A stretch of 64,000 bases of DNA, taken from the NCBI GenBank assembly GCA_022749755.1, contig CM040444.1:4343009-4407008 (forward strand), read 5' to 3'. The notes below the pieces were generated by a model. That model made no database searches. It was not told where the DNA came from and saw nothing but the letters and a program-made list of their open reading frames with translations. Made by a program: the position numbers and the translations under genes. How positions within the stretch are numbered: position 1 is the first letter of the stretch; every line of letters begins with the position of its first letter. Source of the stretch: Azadirachta indica (Eukaryota; Streptophyta; Magnoliopsida; Sapindales; Meliaceae). Shown here in pieces: positions 39,354-50,822 of the stretch.

Positions 39354-39864
39354 TGTCGACTAATGCACAATGATATGCTCTAATTACGCTATATTTTCTT
39401 TTAGCAATAATTCCATTTATTGGAGCACTCAACAACTTGGATGGTGGAGCACTAAAAATCCGACCATACATTTGGAAAAGATGCATTATTGTGGCCATGA
39501 ATCTTTGCCTTTTATGTGTGGAAGAAGCACTTGTGAGCTAAGTATTTTGAGTGGTTCAATTCTTCTTTGAAGAATTCGAATACTTAGAGATTGAGTTGTT
39601 TCTTTGATTCTTGAGAGTGTAAACCAAAGGGTGTAATTGGGTAGTTGGGAAGTGAGGTTGAGAATAGTAGAGAAATTAATTTTTCTTATATTCCACTTGT
39701 AATTTTGTCAGTGGAAATTATTATCTCCCTCTTCGTGCACATAGGGAAATTTGCCGAACTACTACGTTAAATTTCTTGTGTTGTTATTCTATCCTTATCT
39801 TGGCTAAAAATTTTGCATATCATTTTTACTGACTATATTGTATTTGTCGGCCTTTTACAGTACA
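39354..39864 (+). repeat. Copia 3' LTR
   Basis: Starts TGTCGACTAATGC and ends CAGTACA, with a length of about 511. Compared with the 5' LTR it has a short deletion that removes the TATA box (GATGCATTAT joined to TGTGGCCATG at about 39480-39505). Confidence 0.8.
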
Positions 39865-39865
39865 A

Positions 39866-40090
39866 AGTCGAATATGATAATTGAAAATTTTGAGAAAAAA
39901 AGTAATTTTCCTTTTATCTACTTTCTCACTGACCAAACACATTCAAACTAGGAAATATGATTTTCCATCTTACTTTTTCTTTCTCGATCCTTTTCACATT
40001 CATAATTTCAAATCATAACAAAATGCTGTAATTAATTAATTCGAACAAAGAAGTGTCATTTTTAATTACACTTTGCTTAACAAAGAAATT
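39866..40090 (-). repeat. Inverted copy of a WAK flank segment
   Basis: Reads as the reverse complement of 19480-19740 and 43420-43630 (shared GACCAAACACATTCAAA and CTTACTTTTTCTTTCTCG). It begins directly after the copia 3' LTR, so a rearrangement breakpoint or the insertion point coincides with the LTR end. Confidence 0.7.
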
Positions 40091-40852
40091 TAATTAATTA
40101 AGAAATCCAATTAATTACTTTCTTTTTTTGTGCTAATAGGCTACTTTTGGATTCCTTTTCTCAATATAAATAAATGTATATTTTTTTAAACAAAAGGAAT
40201 GCATCCAAAGAACAAAATTTTGATATAATTTGAGGGCATTAAGCGTGTCCCATACAACTCAAATTATGCCTTGGGGCTTAACCAAATGTATTAAAGATCT
40301 TTGAACTTTGAAAACTCGTATAATTGTGGAATTTGAAGTCAGGTTATTATGTTGGCTAGCTATACTTCATCCTCCTTTGCAGGTACCTTTATCTTAACTT
40401 ATCTAATATAAAGTTTTCAATAAACTATCATTGAAATTTTATCAAGAGAATTAGTTACTTTATTATTATTAGTTTTTCTTGCATACAATAAACTATCATT
40501 TATTTTTTTCCTTTAATCTTAGGAGAAGAATTTGAGACTAAGAATAGCTATACAGAACATCAAGGGGACGATTAAAACTTTATTAGGAGAATTATTTATT
40601 TTATTATTATTATTATTTTATAGTTTGAATATTAGAGTATGCTAAAAAGGCTAATACAATTGGTTACCAAAACCGTAAGAAAATGATGATTCCTCAAGCT
40701 ATCTTGAGATTTGCCAGTGTGATCCATTCCATCTAATTAGTCAAACCAGGTTTCTCTGTTTCGATGTGAGAAGGATTCCTCGATCGGGTTTCCATTTAAG
40801 TGAGTTTGTGTTGACTCAATAGACATTATAAATTATTAAAATAATATTTATT
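40091..40852. other. Spacer with WAK 3'-flank repeat
   Basis: Contains one copy of the four-copy repeat (40480-40610) and a stretch (40690-40820) matching 30340-30430 next to WAK-E, which ends GTGTTGACTC. No gene was found. Confidence 0.55.
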
Positions 40853-41110
40853 TATTTATAAAGACTGATTAGTGAACATTGTCTCATTCAACATCGAGAG
40901 ATTGAGCTAGTAATACCGTCAAAAGGAGACCCCGTTGAAGCAAAAATAATATCACAAGGCTCAATTCCATCGGTTCCTGCGCACTAAACCTCTTCCAAAT
41001 TTTGATCAACATTATAATCATTCTTTGATGCTTGAATTTCCTCCAATTCCATTGCAGCTTCTTCCATTTTAGGTCTATGCTTCCCATTTAAACTTAAATG
41101 AGGCCAAATT
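40853..41110 (-). pseudogene. WAK C-terminal remnant, copy 2
   Basis: Same C-terminal codons as 17115-17362 and the same truncation point (TTTAAACTTAAATGAGGCC at the join). It has its own further damage, for example a TAA at 40986-40988 on the plus strand reading and changed codons for the EEVEYAG block. Confidence 0.75.
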
Positions 41111-41530
41111 TATTAATGAAAGAAGACAAACGAAGCGAATAAATAAAAAAGAGAGAAGTACAGCAGCTGCCGCTTTAATCAAGTCAACCTATAGCTAGGA
41201 AAGCCCCAAGCATCCTTTTGAAATCAAACCATGAATACATAAAATGAATTAATCTTGATTGTTCTAATATCTACTTAAGTGAAATATGAACTCAGGTTGG
41301 AGTATTGTACCCAAAATTTCGTTGACTGTTAATAAAAAATTAAAATTTTTTTTTTATTTCACCTTAGTGTTAAGAATTCAATGACTGTTTCAGTTAAGCA
41401 CCTATTGTTGGAGATCCGTTTAATTTTTGTCAAATTTATTTTTAATTTTCCTCTATAAATAGAGGGTTTTAATATTCCTTAAAAAGTCAGTAAAAAATAT
41501 CACTTCTCACTGTACCAAAATTTCTTCATA
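41111..41530. other. 420-bp replacement sequence, copy 2
   Basis: Counterpart of 17363-17786. The retroelement-like part reads TGTTGGAGATCC (41407) and CTATAAATAGAGGG (about 41453), slightly closer to a canonical LTR/TATA arrangement than copy 1. Confidence 0.45.
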
Positions 41531-41556
41531 GCTGAGATAACAACTGCTGAATAATG
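41531..41556 (-). pseudogene. WAK N-terminal stub, copy 2
   Basis: Matches the stub at 17787-17815, but the start codon is lost (CAT on the plus strand has become AAT). The E-like upstream flank follows to about 42050. Confidence 0.65.
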
Positions 41557-41972
41557 AGTCAATCTGTCTGAGCTTTCTTATTTGTTTATTCTGATCGAGC
41601 TGTGTAGTACTTTAAATTAGGAGAACTGGTATTATTCTCTGGAACTGGTATTATTCTCTGCTTGCTTCTTAATTCCCACCAGCAGAAATGCAGTCGTAAG
41701 GCTTTCTGGGACTGGCTTATTATGACTTCTTCACGAAATTTCTTTTACTGTAGTTCTTTCGGCCTACCTTATTTTTACCTTTTCTTGGTACACCAACTCT
41801 CGTCCGTAATAATAGTTGTACGGAAAGAACCAAAAAGTCTTAAAGAAAAGGAATTAAGAAAGAAATTTCAACATTTCACAAGTTTCCTTGCTTTCACGAG
41901 GATTTTTTTTCCTCTTCATGGATGTACAAACAAATAGTTTTGACTCCTTTCACGTGTTTTCATCAGTTGTAG

Positions 41973-41998
41973 AGGAAGTGCTTATGGAAAATCGCTTT
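41973..41998 (+). repeat. Recurring 25-base motif, copy 7
   Basis: GGAAGTGCTTATGGAAAATC then GCTTT, the form taken here as the consensus, about 420 bases upstream of stub copy 2. Confidence 0.6.
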
Positions 41999-42049
41999 AT
42001 GAGAAAGTACCGCGTTTGTCTGTTTTTGCTTTCCCGTGTTCGTTAAGAG

Positions 42050-45000
42050 AATTTGGATCATGCTCTAATAATGAACAGAAAATTAATTATTTATGAAGAA
42101 ATACACTAACAAAATTGTTACGAAATTGGAATTGATGAAGAAATAAATCTTATTTCTTATTTCTTATTTCTTTTTCAATCTTGTATACATGATATGTTTA
42201 TATAGGTCTCAGAGGCTTACAAAAGGAAAGGAGGAAAATAAAATAAACTAAAGAAACAACGCAATAATGCAATACAACCCTAAGTATGGGCGGCTAACAT
42301 GCCTAATGATCATTTTGTCTAACAAAAATCATTCAACGGTCTTTCATTAATTTGCCACAAGCAGTTTCGCTATGATTAAACGCTATTATTAATCACATGT
42401 TAGAGGTGAACTTATTCTTTTGAATATAAGGATCATACAAATGAAGACCAAAAAAAGTTAATTGCCTACATGATCGATGAAAATCTAAATAGTAGACACT
42501 AAAGAATCATCGAGATTTATTGGCTGATATAGACATGGCAATAATCGATAATTTAATCAAAATAAAATTTGTGAAATCATTTATAAATAAATAAATAAAT
42601 CATTGTTTTTATCTCTCTTTTGTGGAAGAAAAGTCCCAAGTAGATGTAAGTAGTGAATTTCAGTACTAAAGTAAAATTCGAAGGAAGCAAGTACAAAAGA
42701 TAGTTTCATGAGATGAAAAGAAATAAAAACAAAAATAAAAATGGTAAGAATATTATATATATATATATATATATAGCAAACTATCATCTATCATACCCTA
42801 AAATGACCAACTTAAACAAAAATATCTAAGCAAAACCGAAACAAAACGCTAATAATTACCCTACACGTTTATCATGCAGATTATAAACTGTCATTTATTT
42901 TTGTCTTTAATTTCAGAAGAATAATTTGAGACCAAGAGATTAGCTAGAACATCTAGAACACGATTACAACTTTATTAGAAGGAAAATTGTTTATTTTATT
43001 TTATTTTATTTTCTTATAGTTAGAATTTTATACTATAGTAATTAAGAAGGCTAATACAAATTGGTGGTCAAAACCATAAGAAAATGATGATTCGTATTTA
43101 TGTTATAAATAAGTTTAAGTATATACCCTAAATTACATCAAACCCTAAGCTATACCCACCTGTAAAACCTTAGCCCAAAAAGGGCTACTAACTATAAGAT
43201 TAAACTAATATAAAGAAAACGCTTAAAAACCATACAACAAAATGGTAAGTGCCTAAATAAAATATTATGATGTAATTTAAAATAAAATTATTTTTTACTG
43301 CAACAAACTCACTTTTGATTTGAAATACTAAAAAGCGAGTATTTTATTTACTAAACTATTAATTAAAGATAAATTTCTTGAATCAATTACGTCATTTTGT
43401 CATGATTTGATACTGAAAAAGACTAAGAAAGTAAAATTATATTTCTTTGTTCGAATTAGTTAATTACATTAATTTGTTATGATTGAAATTCTGAATGTGA
43501 AATAGTCCGAGAAAGAAAAAGTAAGATGATTCCTAGTTTGAATGTCTTTGGCCGGTGAGAAAATACGTAGAAGAAAAAATCTTTTTTTTTTCTCAATATT
43601 TTCAATTATTATATTCGACTTGGAATTAAGAAACAGAGAATTAAACCGGAGACTTGTTAAATTATAGCAAAAGATTTTACTAGCTGAACTATTTTGTGCC
43701 TATCATTAATTCTATCCTCCTTTAATTAGATGTTATCTTTGCAAACTTTATGTATGGTTTGCCGATTATTGTTTACTTGATAAGAATACTTAACTCGTAA
43801 AAAAATATTTTAAATAAACTTATCATAAATTATATAAAAATATATAAATATGAATGATGGATTATAGTATTAACAAAATTAATCTTTTACTTTACATTTA
43901 AAAGGATTAATTTAAAGTAAACTCTACTTTGTATGACTTTCTTTTGTATCTCTTCCTTGTAGTCTGGTGATTTTAAAGAGATTAAAATTTGACACATAAT
44001 ATTAGTGTATTGGAAGTACATAAATCAAACGATTTATAAATGATTTTAAAATTTGTGTAATCTTAAAAAGTTATTAATTGTTCCTGTATATATATGTGTG
44101 TGTTTATATATATATATATATATTGAGGCTTGCTCACAGGGGTCTTGTTCAAAGCAGGAGATAAAATTGAAAATAATAGCACATTTTGATATATTTAATC
44201 GCTATTTGTTTTTCTAATCTCAGATAAACAAACTCATTTTTCTTCAAAAAAAAGGGTAAAAAGATGAATTCCATTGTCGAGCCCTATGCAATGCAAGAAA
44301 AATGCTTGAATGATTGTTCAATTCTATCTTTTTCTTATTTTTCTCTCTTCCCCCTACCTAGTTGGATATTCATAGACACCCGTTAATGTTTGAACAAATA
44401 GATGGAGACCCCGTGACTTTTACTTTAGTTAATTGGTTAAATTATTATTTTTTTATATTCCTAACGTTTATCAAATGGCAAAATAAGATATACTATTTTC
44501 AATTATAACAATATAATTTCTATTTTAGTATTTTTCATAATATACTATGAATAAAACTATGAAATTAAAAATTCTTTTTTAATTAATTATTTAGATAAAA
44601 GGTTTAGCAAAGAAAATATTATGATCAAGAAAATTAGTATAATGAATTGGATCAAACTTATATGTTAAAAAATATTTTTAACCCTCTTATTTTACTCTGT
44701 GATAATAATTAATAAGTATTATAAAAAACAATGAAACATTTTTAGTATTTTATTTCTTATATATAACAGATCTATTTAGACAATTATATTATATTTGTTA
44801 TAAATTATAAAAAAAATCAGGAAGCTTATAATTAACATAAATAAAAGATATAAAATATACATATATCTTATATTTATTACAAACAAAATTAATTAAAATT
44901 ATCTTCTTTTTTATAATTTTAATTAAAACTGAATTACATTATTTAATAAGAATATAAAATATATTTAACTAATAATTCTATTAACAAATTACACTAAGTT

Positions 45001-46857
45001 TAATTAATATATTATAATTTTTTACTCTCATCTTATTTAAAGGAAGAGAAATGAAAAGGGTTATGAGCATTTTTAAAATATTTAAAAGAAAAATAAATAT
45101 TTTAAATAAAATTAGAATTATAAATTGAATATTTGAATTAAATTTGGCGTTATATGTTAATAAAATTAATAATTAGATATATTTTATATACTTATTAAAT
45201 AATTTAAATTTAATTAAGAAGGTAGAAAAAGAAGCGAATTTTGTTTAATTATATATATGTGTTTTTTTTGTAATTTATATTTATATATTTTCATAATTAT
45301 TTTAAGAAAATATAATAAATTTAATATTACTTTTTAAATAGATATATTATAGACAAAAATAAAATGTTGAAAAATATTTCAAATTTTTTTATAATGAAAT
45401 ATCCATATTAGTACTAAGATGGTAAAAGAAGATTGTTTAGTATATGGTTTGATCTAACTGACTTTTAATTTTTTTAATAATAATATTTTTTTTTTAAAAT
45501 TTTTTATTGAAATAATAAATTAAAAAAAAATTTTACTTAAACATTAATATGTTACTTTAAAAATATTAAAATAAGGATTAAATTGTGATAATTGAATAAA
45601 ATATACTGTTAAAAATATTAAAATGGAGACCAAATTTTATAATTAAGAAAGGTATATTTTATATTGTTATTTTATAAATATTTATAGATACAAATGATAA
45701 TAACCTAGCAAGCTAAATAATGGAATTAAAAATCAACCACAGTATTTGTATATTTGCCCAAATATTAAGATGACATCTATTTTTCTCTCAAAATAAAGGG
45801 AATCTGTTAATATATATATATATATATATATGTATTATATATATATATATATGTGTGTGTGTAATGAGTGTGTGTATGTGTGTGCGCTCGTACGCACGGG
45901 CGAGCACATGTGCGTGCGTGCGTGCATATATGTGCATGTGCGTGTGTGTAAATGTGCATACGCAGGTGTGGACGTCCGCATGTGTAAAAAGATATCTTAT
46001 TAACATAGTCAGCTCTTGGCATTGGAGATTCAATTATGGGTATCACCATATAATCTTACTTTTCAAATATTCTTTACCCAGGCAAGGTTGGTTCACATAG
46101 ACCTGAATTAAGAATTTGAGTATTTTTAACAAGGTAGTATTTAGGTATTTTTATCTAGTACGCAGAAAAATTGTAAGGAAAATTCTAATTTGAGGGCAAT
46201 TGCCATTTTTCATTTTTTAATTGTAATAAATTTTAGTTTAATTTTCATTAAATTTGGTTTGATATAGTTGAATATCTTCTCCATTCTTCATGCAAAAGTA
46301 AATATGCTTAGATTATATTATCTTAAGTAACTAAACAAAAAATTAAAAGAAATGCAGTTGTTTAAAACTTAAAAATGATATTAAACTACTGTAAACACCT
46401 ATAAAAATAGGAACAAACTTATGAACGTGATAAGTGAAGTGAACTACTAGTATTAAACCTTTGATGTTGGCTATGATTTTTAAATCATGTCATTTTGTGC
46501 ACAGACATTATAAACAAGTATGAATTAATACATTCTTGTGTATATGAAAAACAAGATGCTTATTAAGTTTACTGGTTATACAGGACATTTTAACTTTTCA
46601 TTTGTTTTATTAGATTAACAGATTTTTTATTTGGAGATTTGTTATTGCTGGTAATTAGAAATAATCTGACTCTATTTTATTGTCAATTTTAGTAAGTACT
46701 ATACATTTCATTTAAGTTTTTATCGTTCTTTTAATCCATTGGAAGTATACTAGGCTTTGATAATTGCTTAAAAGAAGGGAATTTAATTGTCTACATATGC
46801 ATCATGAAGTATACAAGACTACATTTATACATTACATCTTCTATCTATTTCTTATTT
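42050..46857. other. AT-rich spacer with microsatellites, no gene
   Basis: Paralogous to 18300-24486 except for the missing WAK-C/MITE section. TA arrays lie at about 42752-42773 and 44107-44123. An open frame at 42581-42787 is AT-rich noise. Confidence 0.6.
45809..46000 (+). repeat. Compound TA / TG / CG-rich microsatellite
   Basis: Two TA arrays (45810-45852) lead into about 140 bases of alternating purine-pyrimidine TG, TGCG and TGCA steps (45853-45995). All six frames are open here only because the repeat lacks stops. Alternating TG/CG sequence is the kind able to adopt Z-DNA. Confidence 0.85.
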
Positions 46858-49800
46858 TCACCACAATGAATGAGAAGTGTTATCAAAAGTTGAAGTTGTT
46901 GAAGTAGAGCCCACATCCCAAACCTCAGTTACTTCAGATCTCAGACGCTCTACCACTTTAGAGTTTTGCTGAACATTATTGTCATTTTGTGAAGCTCTTA
47001 TCCTCTCCAATTCCATTGATACTTCTTTCATTGTAGGTCGTTTCTTCCCATTTGGGTTTAAGCATCTTTTCGCCAAATTAGCAACTCCCATGATCTCTTC
47101 TTTCTTTCCCGTTTGTCTTACTTGAGCATCAAGAATGTCAAATAAACGATTTTCCTCCAACAAAGTCACGAAAGTTGTCGCCAAATTTTTTCCTTCTTCT
47201 GCCCATTTTGAAGATATTGGTTTCTGTCCAGTTAAAAGTTCAACAAGAACAACTCCAAAACTATAAACATCACTTTTATCAGTGTATTGGCTTGAATGAA
47301 AATACTCCGGATCCAAGTATCCAAAAGTTCCTTGTACTTTCGTGGTGATATGAGTTTGGTCGATGGCATGTGATCTAGAAGTTCCAAAATCAACTATTTT
47401 TGCTCTGTATTTTTCATCTAACAATATATTTGTAGACTTGATGTCCCTATGATAAACGGGTACGTGAGCTGCTGAGTGCAAGTAAGAGAGTGCTTCTGCA
47501 ACTTCTACAGCAATTCGTAGACGAATATCCCAAATGATTGGAAACTCTTCATTTTGATGATGAAGATACTGGAAAAGAGTTCCGTTAGGAATGAATTCGT
47601 ACACTAACAAAGGAACATCAGCCTCAAAGCAACAACCCAAAAGCTTAACCACATTTCTATGGTTAATTTGTGAGAGAATTATAACCTCGTTGATGAATTC
47701 TTCAAGCTTTCCTTTATTTACAGCTTTGGACTTCTTTACTGCAATAATTTTTCCATCTGGCAGCATTCCTTTATAAACAGTGCCTTGGCCTCCTTGACCG
47801 AGAATTCTATTCACATTAAAATGGTCTGTGGCTTTGTCTAATTCATTGGAATTGAATATCTTGCACCTGTCAACATTGCAGTTAAATGCATTCAATTTTT
47901 GTTGTAAAAGTACACCGCCATTCCTTTCGAAATTCTCTTCTTTCTGTTTCATTCTTTTCCTTATTATAATACCCAACCACCATACTCCAATGAGAAGAAA
48001 CAAACCTCCGAGGCCTGTGCCAATACCTGCAACATTGGTATAAAAGAAACACTACAACTTTCTATCAATGTGGATAATCGAATTGATACCTCCAGCTACA
48101 ATCAAAATCTAAATTAGAAGAACTTGTTATGAACTTATTCAAATTGCAATGAACAATCAACATGAATTTAAGTTAACATTTTCAAGGTAATTATAAAAAA
48201 AATTAACTCAAATTTTATATTATTAGAAGGCATACCTAAAATGATCACGTAAACCTTTGGTTTTCTGGAACGAATGCAATGATAGCTTCCTATATGATTT
48301 TTACAAACCATATTTGAGCCACAAATGTTCGGATCTTCATTACATTCATCAACATCTGTCATGTACAAAAATCAATTGAATTAACAACTAATTCCTTTAG
48401 TGAAAGATCCCAAAATGGTTAGCACAAATCCTTCATAATTAGCACAAAAGCGTTAAAACTTAACTACAAATCCTTTGTAATTTTCCATGATATAAAATGC
48501 CGACCCTAAACTATTTATACTCATTTATAGATCACAGAGACATTATATCTTATATATTTATCAATTCCGACGAAATGACAACACATTTTTTTTGTAGGGT
48601 GACTACTAAACAAATAACGAATTTGAGTACTCAAGCTAAAAACAAATCTTATTTTCGCAGCAAAGTTGATTACTTTTCAAAAATCACTTTTTCGTTCAGT
48701 AAGAACATAATTCATATTCATGCTTATGTTGCAATGCACATTTAACATATGGACACACATAGCAAATCTTTATAATATCGAATATATTAATTTTTTACAC
48801 ATAGTTCAATTAAGTTTAGTCTACTACTTACCTCGAATATGTCCTCAAATAACAAAAAGTTTATCAATTTGTTTAATCTAAGATCATATCAACAAAACCA
48901 CTTGTAAAGACGTTCATATAGAGTCATACTTTAAACCATAGGGCTCCTAAAGATCAACTTTACTTCTTAGTCAAACCTCAACTATCATAGTCATACTGAA
49001 GCCCATTTCACATTGTTTAACATCCCTTCTATTGAATCAATAAGTCCTATGCAAAAATAGATAATTGGGCGTCAAAATGTTTAAAATTAATTAGTTAATA
49101 TTTTAAAATAATTAATAAATTTATACATAAATAGATATTTTTATAAAATATAGGGGTCAAATTATACATGAATTTAAAAAATGAGTCTAAAATATAAATG
49201 TTAAAATAAAACTTGAAAAAAAAAATGTGGACTTGGGAGCTAGGCCCGTTCAGGTCCCAACTACGCTCTGCCACAGCTCCTAAATCAAAATGCTTATTCT
49301 TTAATTATTCCAATCATAACAAAATAAGATTTGACTCTTAACTATTAATATAAGAGGACACATAAAATTAGGCTACAGTACGAAATTCTAGTGTATTCTC
49401 TCCACAAACTCCTTATATTTTACAACCTCAAATCATAAATACTCATACTGGGGATTTACTCTAAAACCATGCACAAGGTAATTCTACTAATATCTACAGC
49501 TTTTTATACCTAAAATCTACTTATATATACCACAAACTCAAAAGTAATTCTTTCAAAAAGTGATTTAGTTAGGAAGTTTGTACCTTGACATCCTTGGAGC
49601 AAATAGGGATTTCCTTCGTAGCCTTTATTGCAAGAACATTCCATAAGTCCACTATCATCAGCTTCACAGCCAAAGGTAGACTCAATAGTTGTAGATTTGT
49701 TAATTGATAGCTTGGCATAGGAAGAATTGGATATCCTCCAGTTCAATGCCACAGGAACTTGCTCCCAATTTTCAATATCTTTTGAACTATTAAAGCTGTA

Positions 49801-50430
49801 ATCAAACAAGTCCGCGTCTACGAAAAATGCATATTTGCAATCCTGCTGCTTGCTTCCGTTGTATATGTTACTTACAGAAATACTTAAACTTCTGAGATCA
49901 GGAGGAAATCCGCTCTGGCAACATTCAATCCCATTAAGACAATATTTTTCTTTTGCCTTATTTATTTTTGGACTGCAAATGGACAAGCAACCGCCAACGA
50001 CAGAGTTATCAACATCACTGGAGTACATTGACGCAAAGTTGTTGCAACCCACGCCAAAGAAATAGTTGTAATTATAAGAAAAGTAAAATGGGAGTTCTTT
50101 CAGGTTAACTAGACTTACTTCGATCTCATCCTGAGTACAAGAACGGATCACTGGTTGATTTACTCGAATCGTGCTGTTTTCTAGTGTAAATTTGAGTACT
50201 TCCTGCTTGATACTTCTGAGGAATGGCTTGTTGGCTTTGCAATCTATTGCATACCGAGGATCTAAGTAACAATCTGCTCCAATTCCGAATGGAAATGGAA
50301 TCGTAACATTATTTCCACAACTGGATTGACAATTTGGCTTTGTTAATGGTGGTGGGGGTGCTTGTGCTTTGGCTATTGATTTTATGGAAGATAACAATAT
50401 AAGCACCTGAAAAAGCAACTGCAGAATCAT
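46858..50430 (-). CDS. WAK-G: wall-associated receptor-like kinase, intact
   Basis: Exons 50430-49584, 48355-48236 and 48026-46858 join in frame to 711 aa. The protein has a signal peptide, the galacturonan-binding domain ([35 protein letters not shown]), an EGF-Ca module ([13 protein letters not shown]), and a membrane span at about residues 320-345 followed by RKRMK. The kinase has GQGGQG, an IAVK lysine at about 420, HRD aspartate at about 517 and DFG aspartate at about 535 (VDFG, with V where A is usual). It should act as a plasma-membrane receptor linked to the wall, as the family does. Intron 1 is long (1.2 kb) and holds a dispersed repeat. WAK-D is its damaged sister, so G is the only working copy of this pair. 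The tail ends SHSLW. Confidence 0.93.
49040..49285 (-). mobile_element. MITE-like element, copy in WAK-G intron 1
   Basis: Paralogue of 27660-27905. Its ends are more worn (TGGGCGTCAAAATG and CTACGCTCTGCCACAGC). Confidence 0.45.
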
Positions 50431-50719
50431 TTTGCTATTTTTTTATGAGATTTAACTTACCGAAAACTGATCTCTCTCTTTATAACAGAAAAGAAAAGGT
50501 TAACATTTCCCTGTTTCTTCTTTAAAGTGTGCTATTGACAAAATGTACACAATATCTAACTAATTAAAACAAAAGATAACCACATATTATTAGTGCTATC
50601 AGTGATGATAATCTGTCGTTACTTCCACAAAAGCACTTTTTCGTGGAGTTCTTATCCCCTTACTTTCCACACGCCTTGTTTCTTATATTAGTTTCACGTG
50701 AAAGTGCTTTTGAGAAATT

Positions 50720-50822
50720 CCTTTCTCAAAAAGTTGTGTCGGACAAAGGAAAAAAGGTGGGCATTTCAGGCTTTCTCAAAAAGTTATGTCGGATAAAGGA
50801 AAAAAAGTGGGCATTTCAAGTA
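50720..50822. repeat. 51-bp tandem duplication in the WAK-G promoter
   Basis: The unit from TTTCTCAAAAAGTTGTGTCG to GTGGGCATTTCA occurs twice in a row with a few differences. The matching WAK-D promoter (29360-29400) has it once. It lies 290-390 bases upstream of the WAK-G start codon, and an open frame across it has no other protein character. Confidence 0.75.

Larger units (their letters stand above)
34745..39864 (+). mobile_element. Degenerate Ty1-copia retrotransposon, 5' truncated
   Basis: Order: partial 5' LTR (34745-35142), primer-binding site, gag, zinc knuckle (about 36029-36077), protease, integrase, reverse transcriptase, RNase H, polypurine tract, 3' LTR (39354-39864). The protease-integrase-RT order is the copia type. 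The two LTRs differ at roughly one base in seven by eye, so the insertion is old. The 5' LTR lacks about 130 bases of the U3 start seen in the 3' LTR; no target-site duplication could be matched for that reason. It separates WAK-E from the second gutted relic. Confidence 0.9.

Noticed and set aside
45788..46100. Three long frames over the TG/CG microsatellite
   Set aside because: Repeat without stop codons; His/Thr/Ile or Cys/Val/Met periodic composition.
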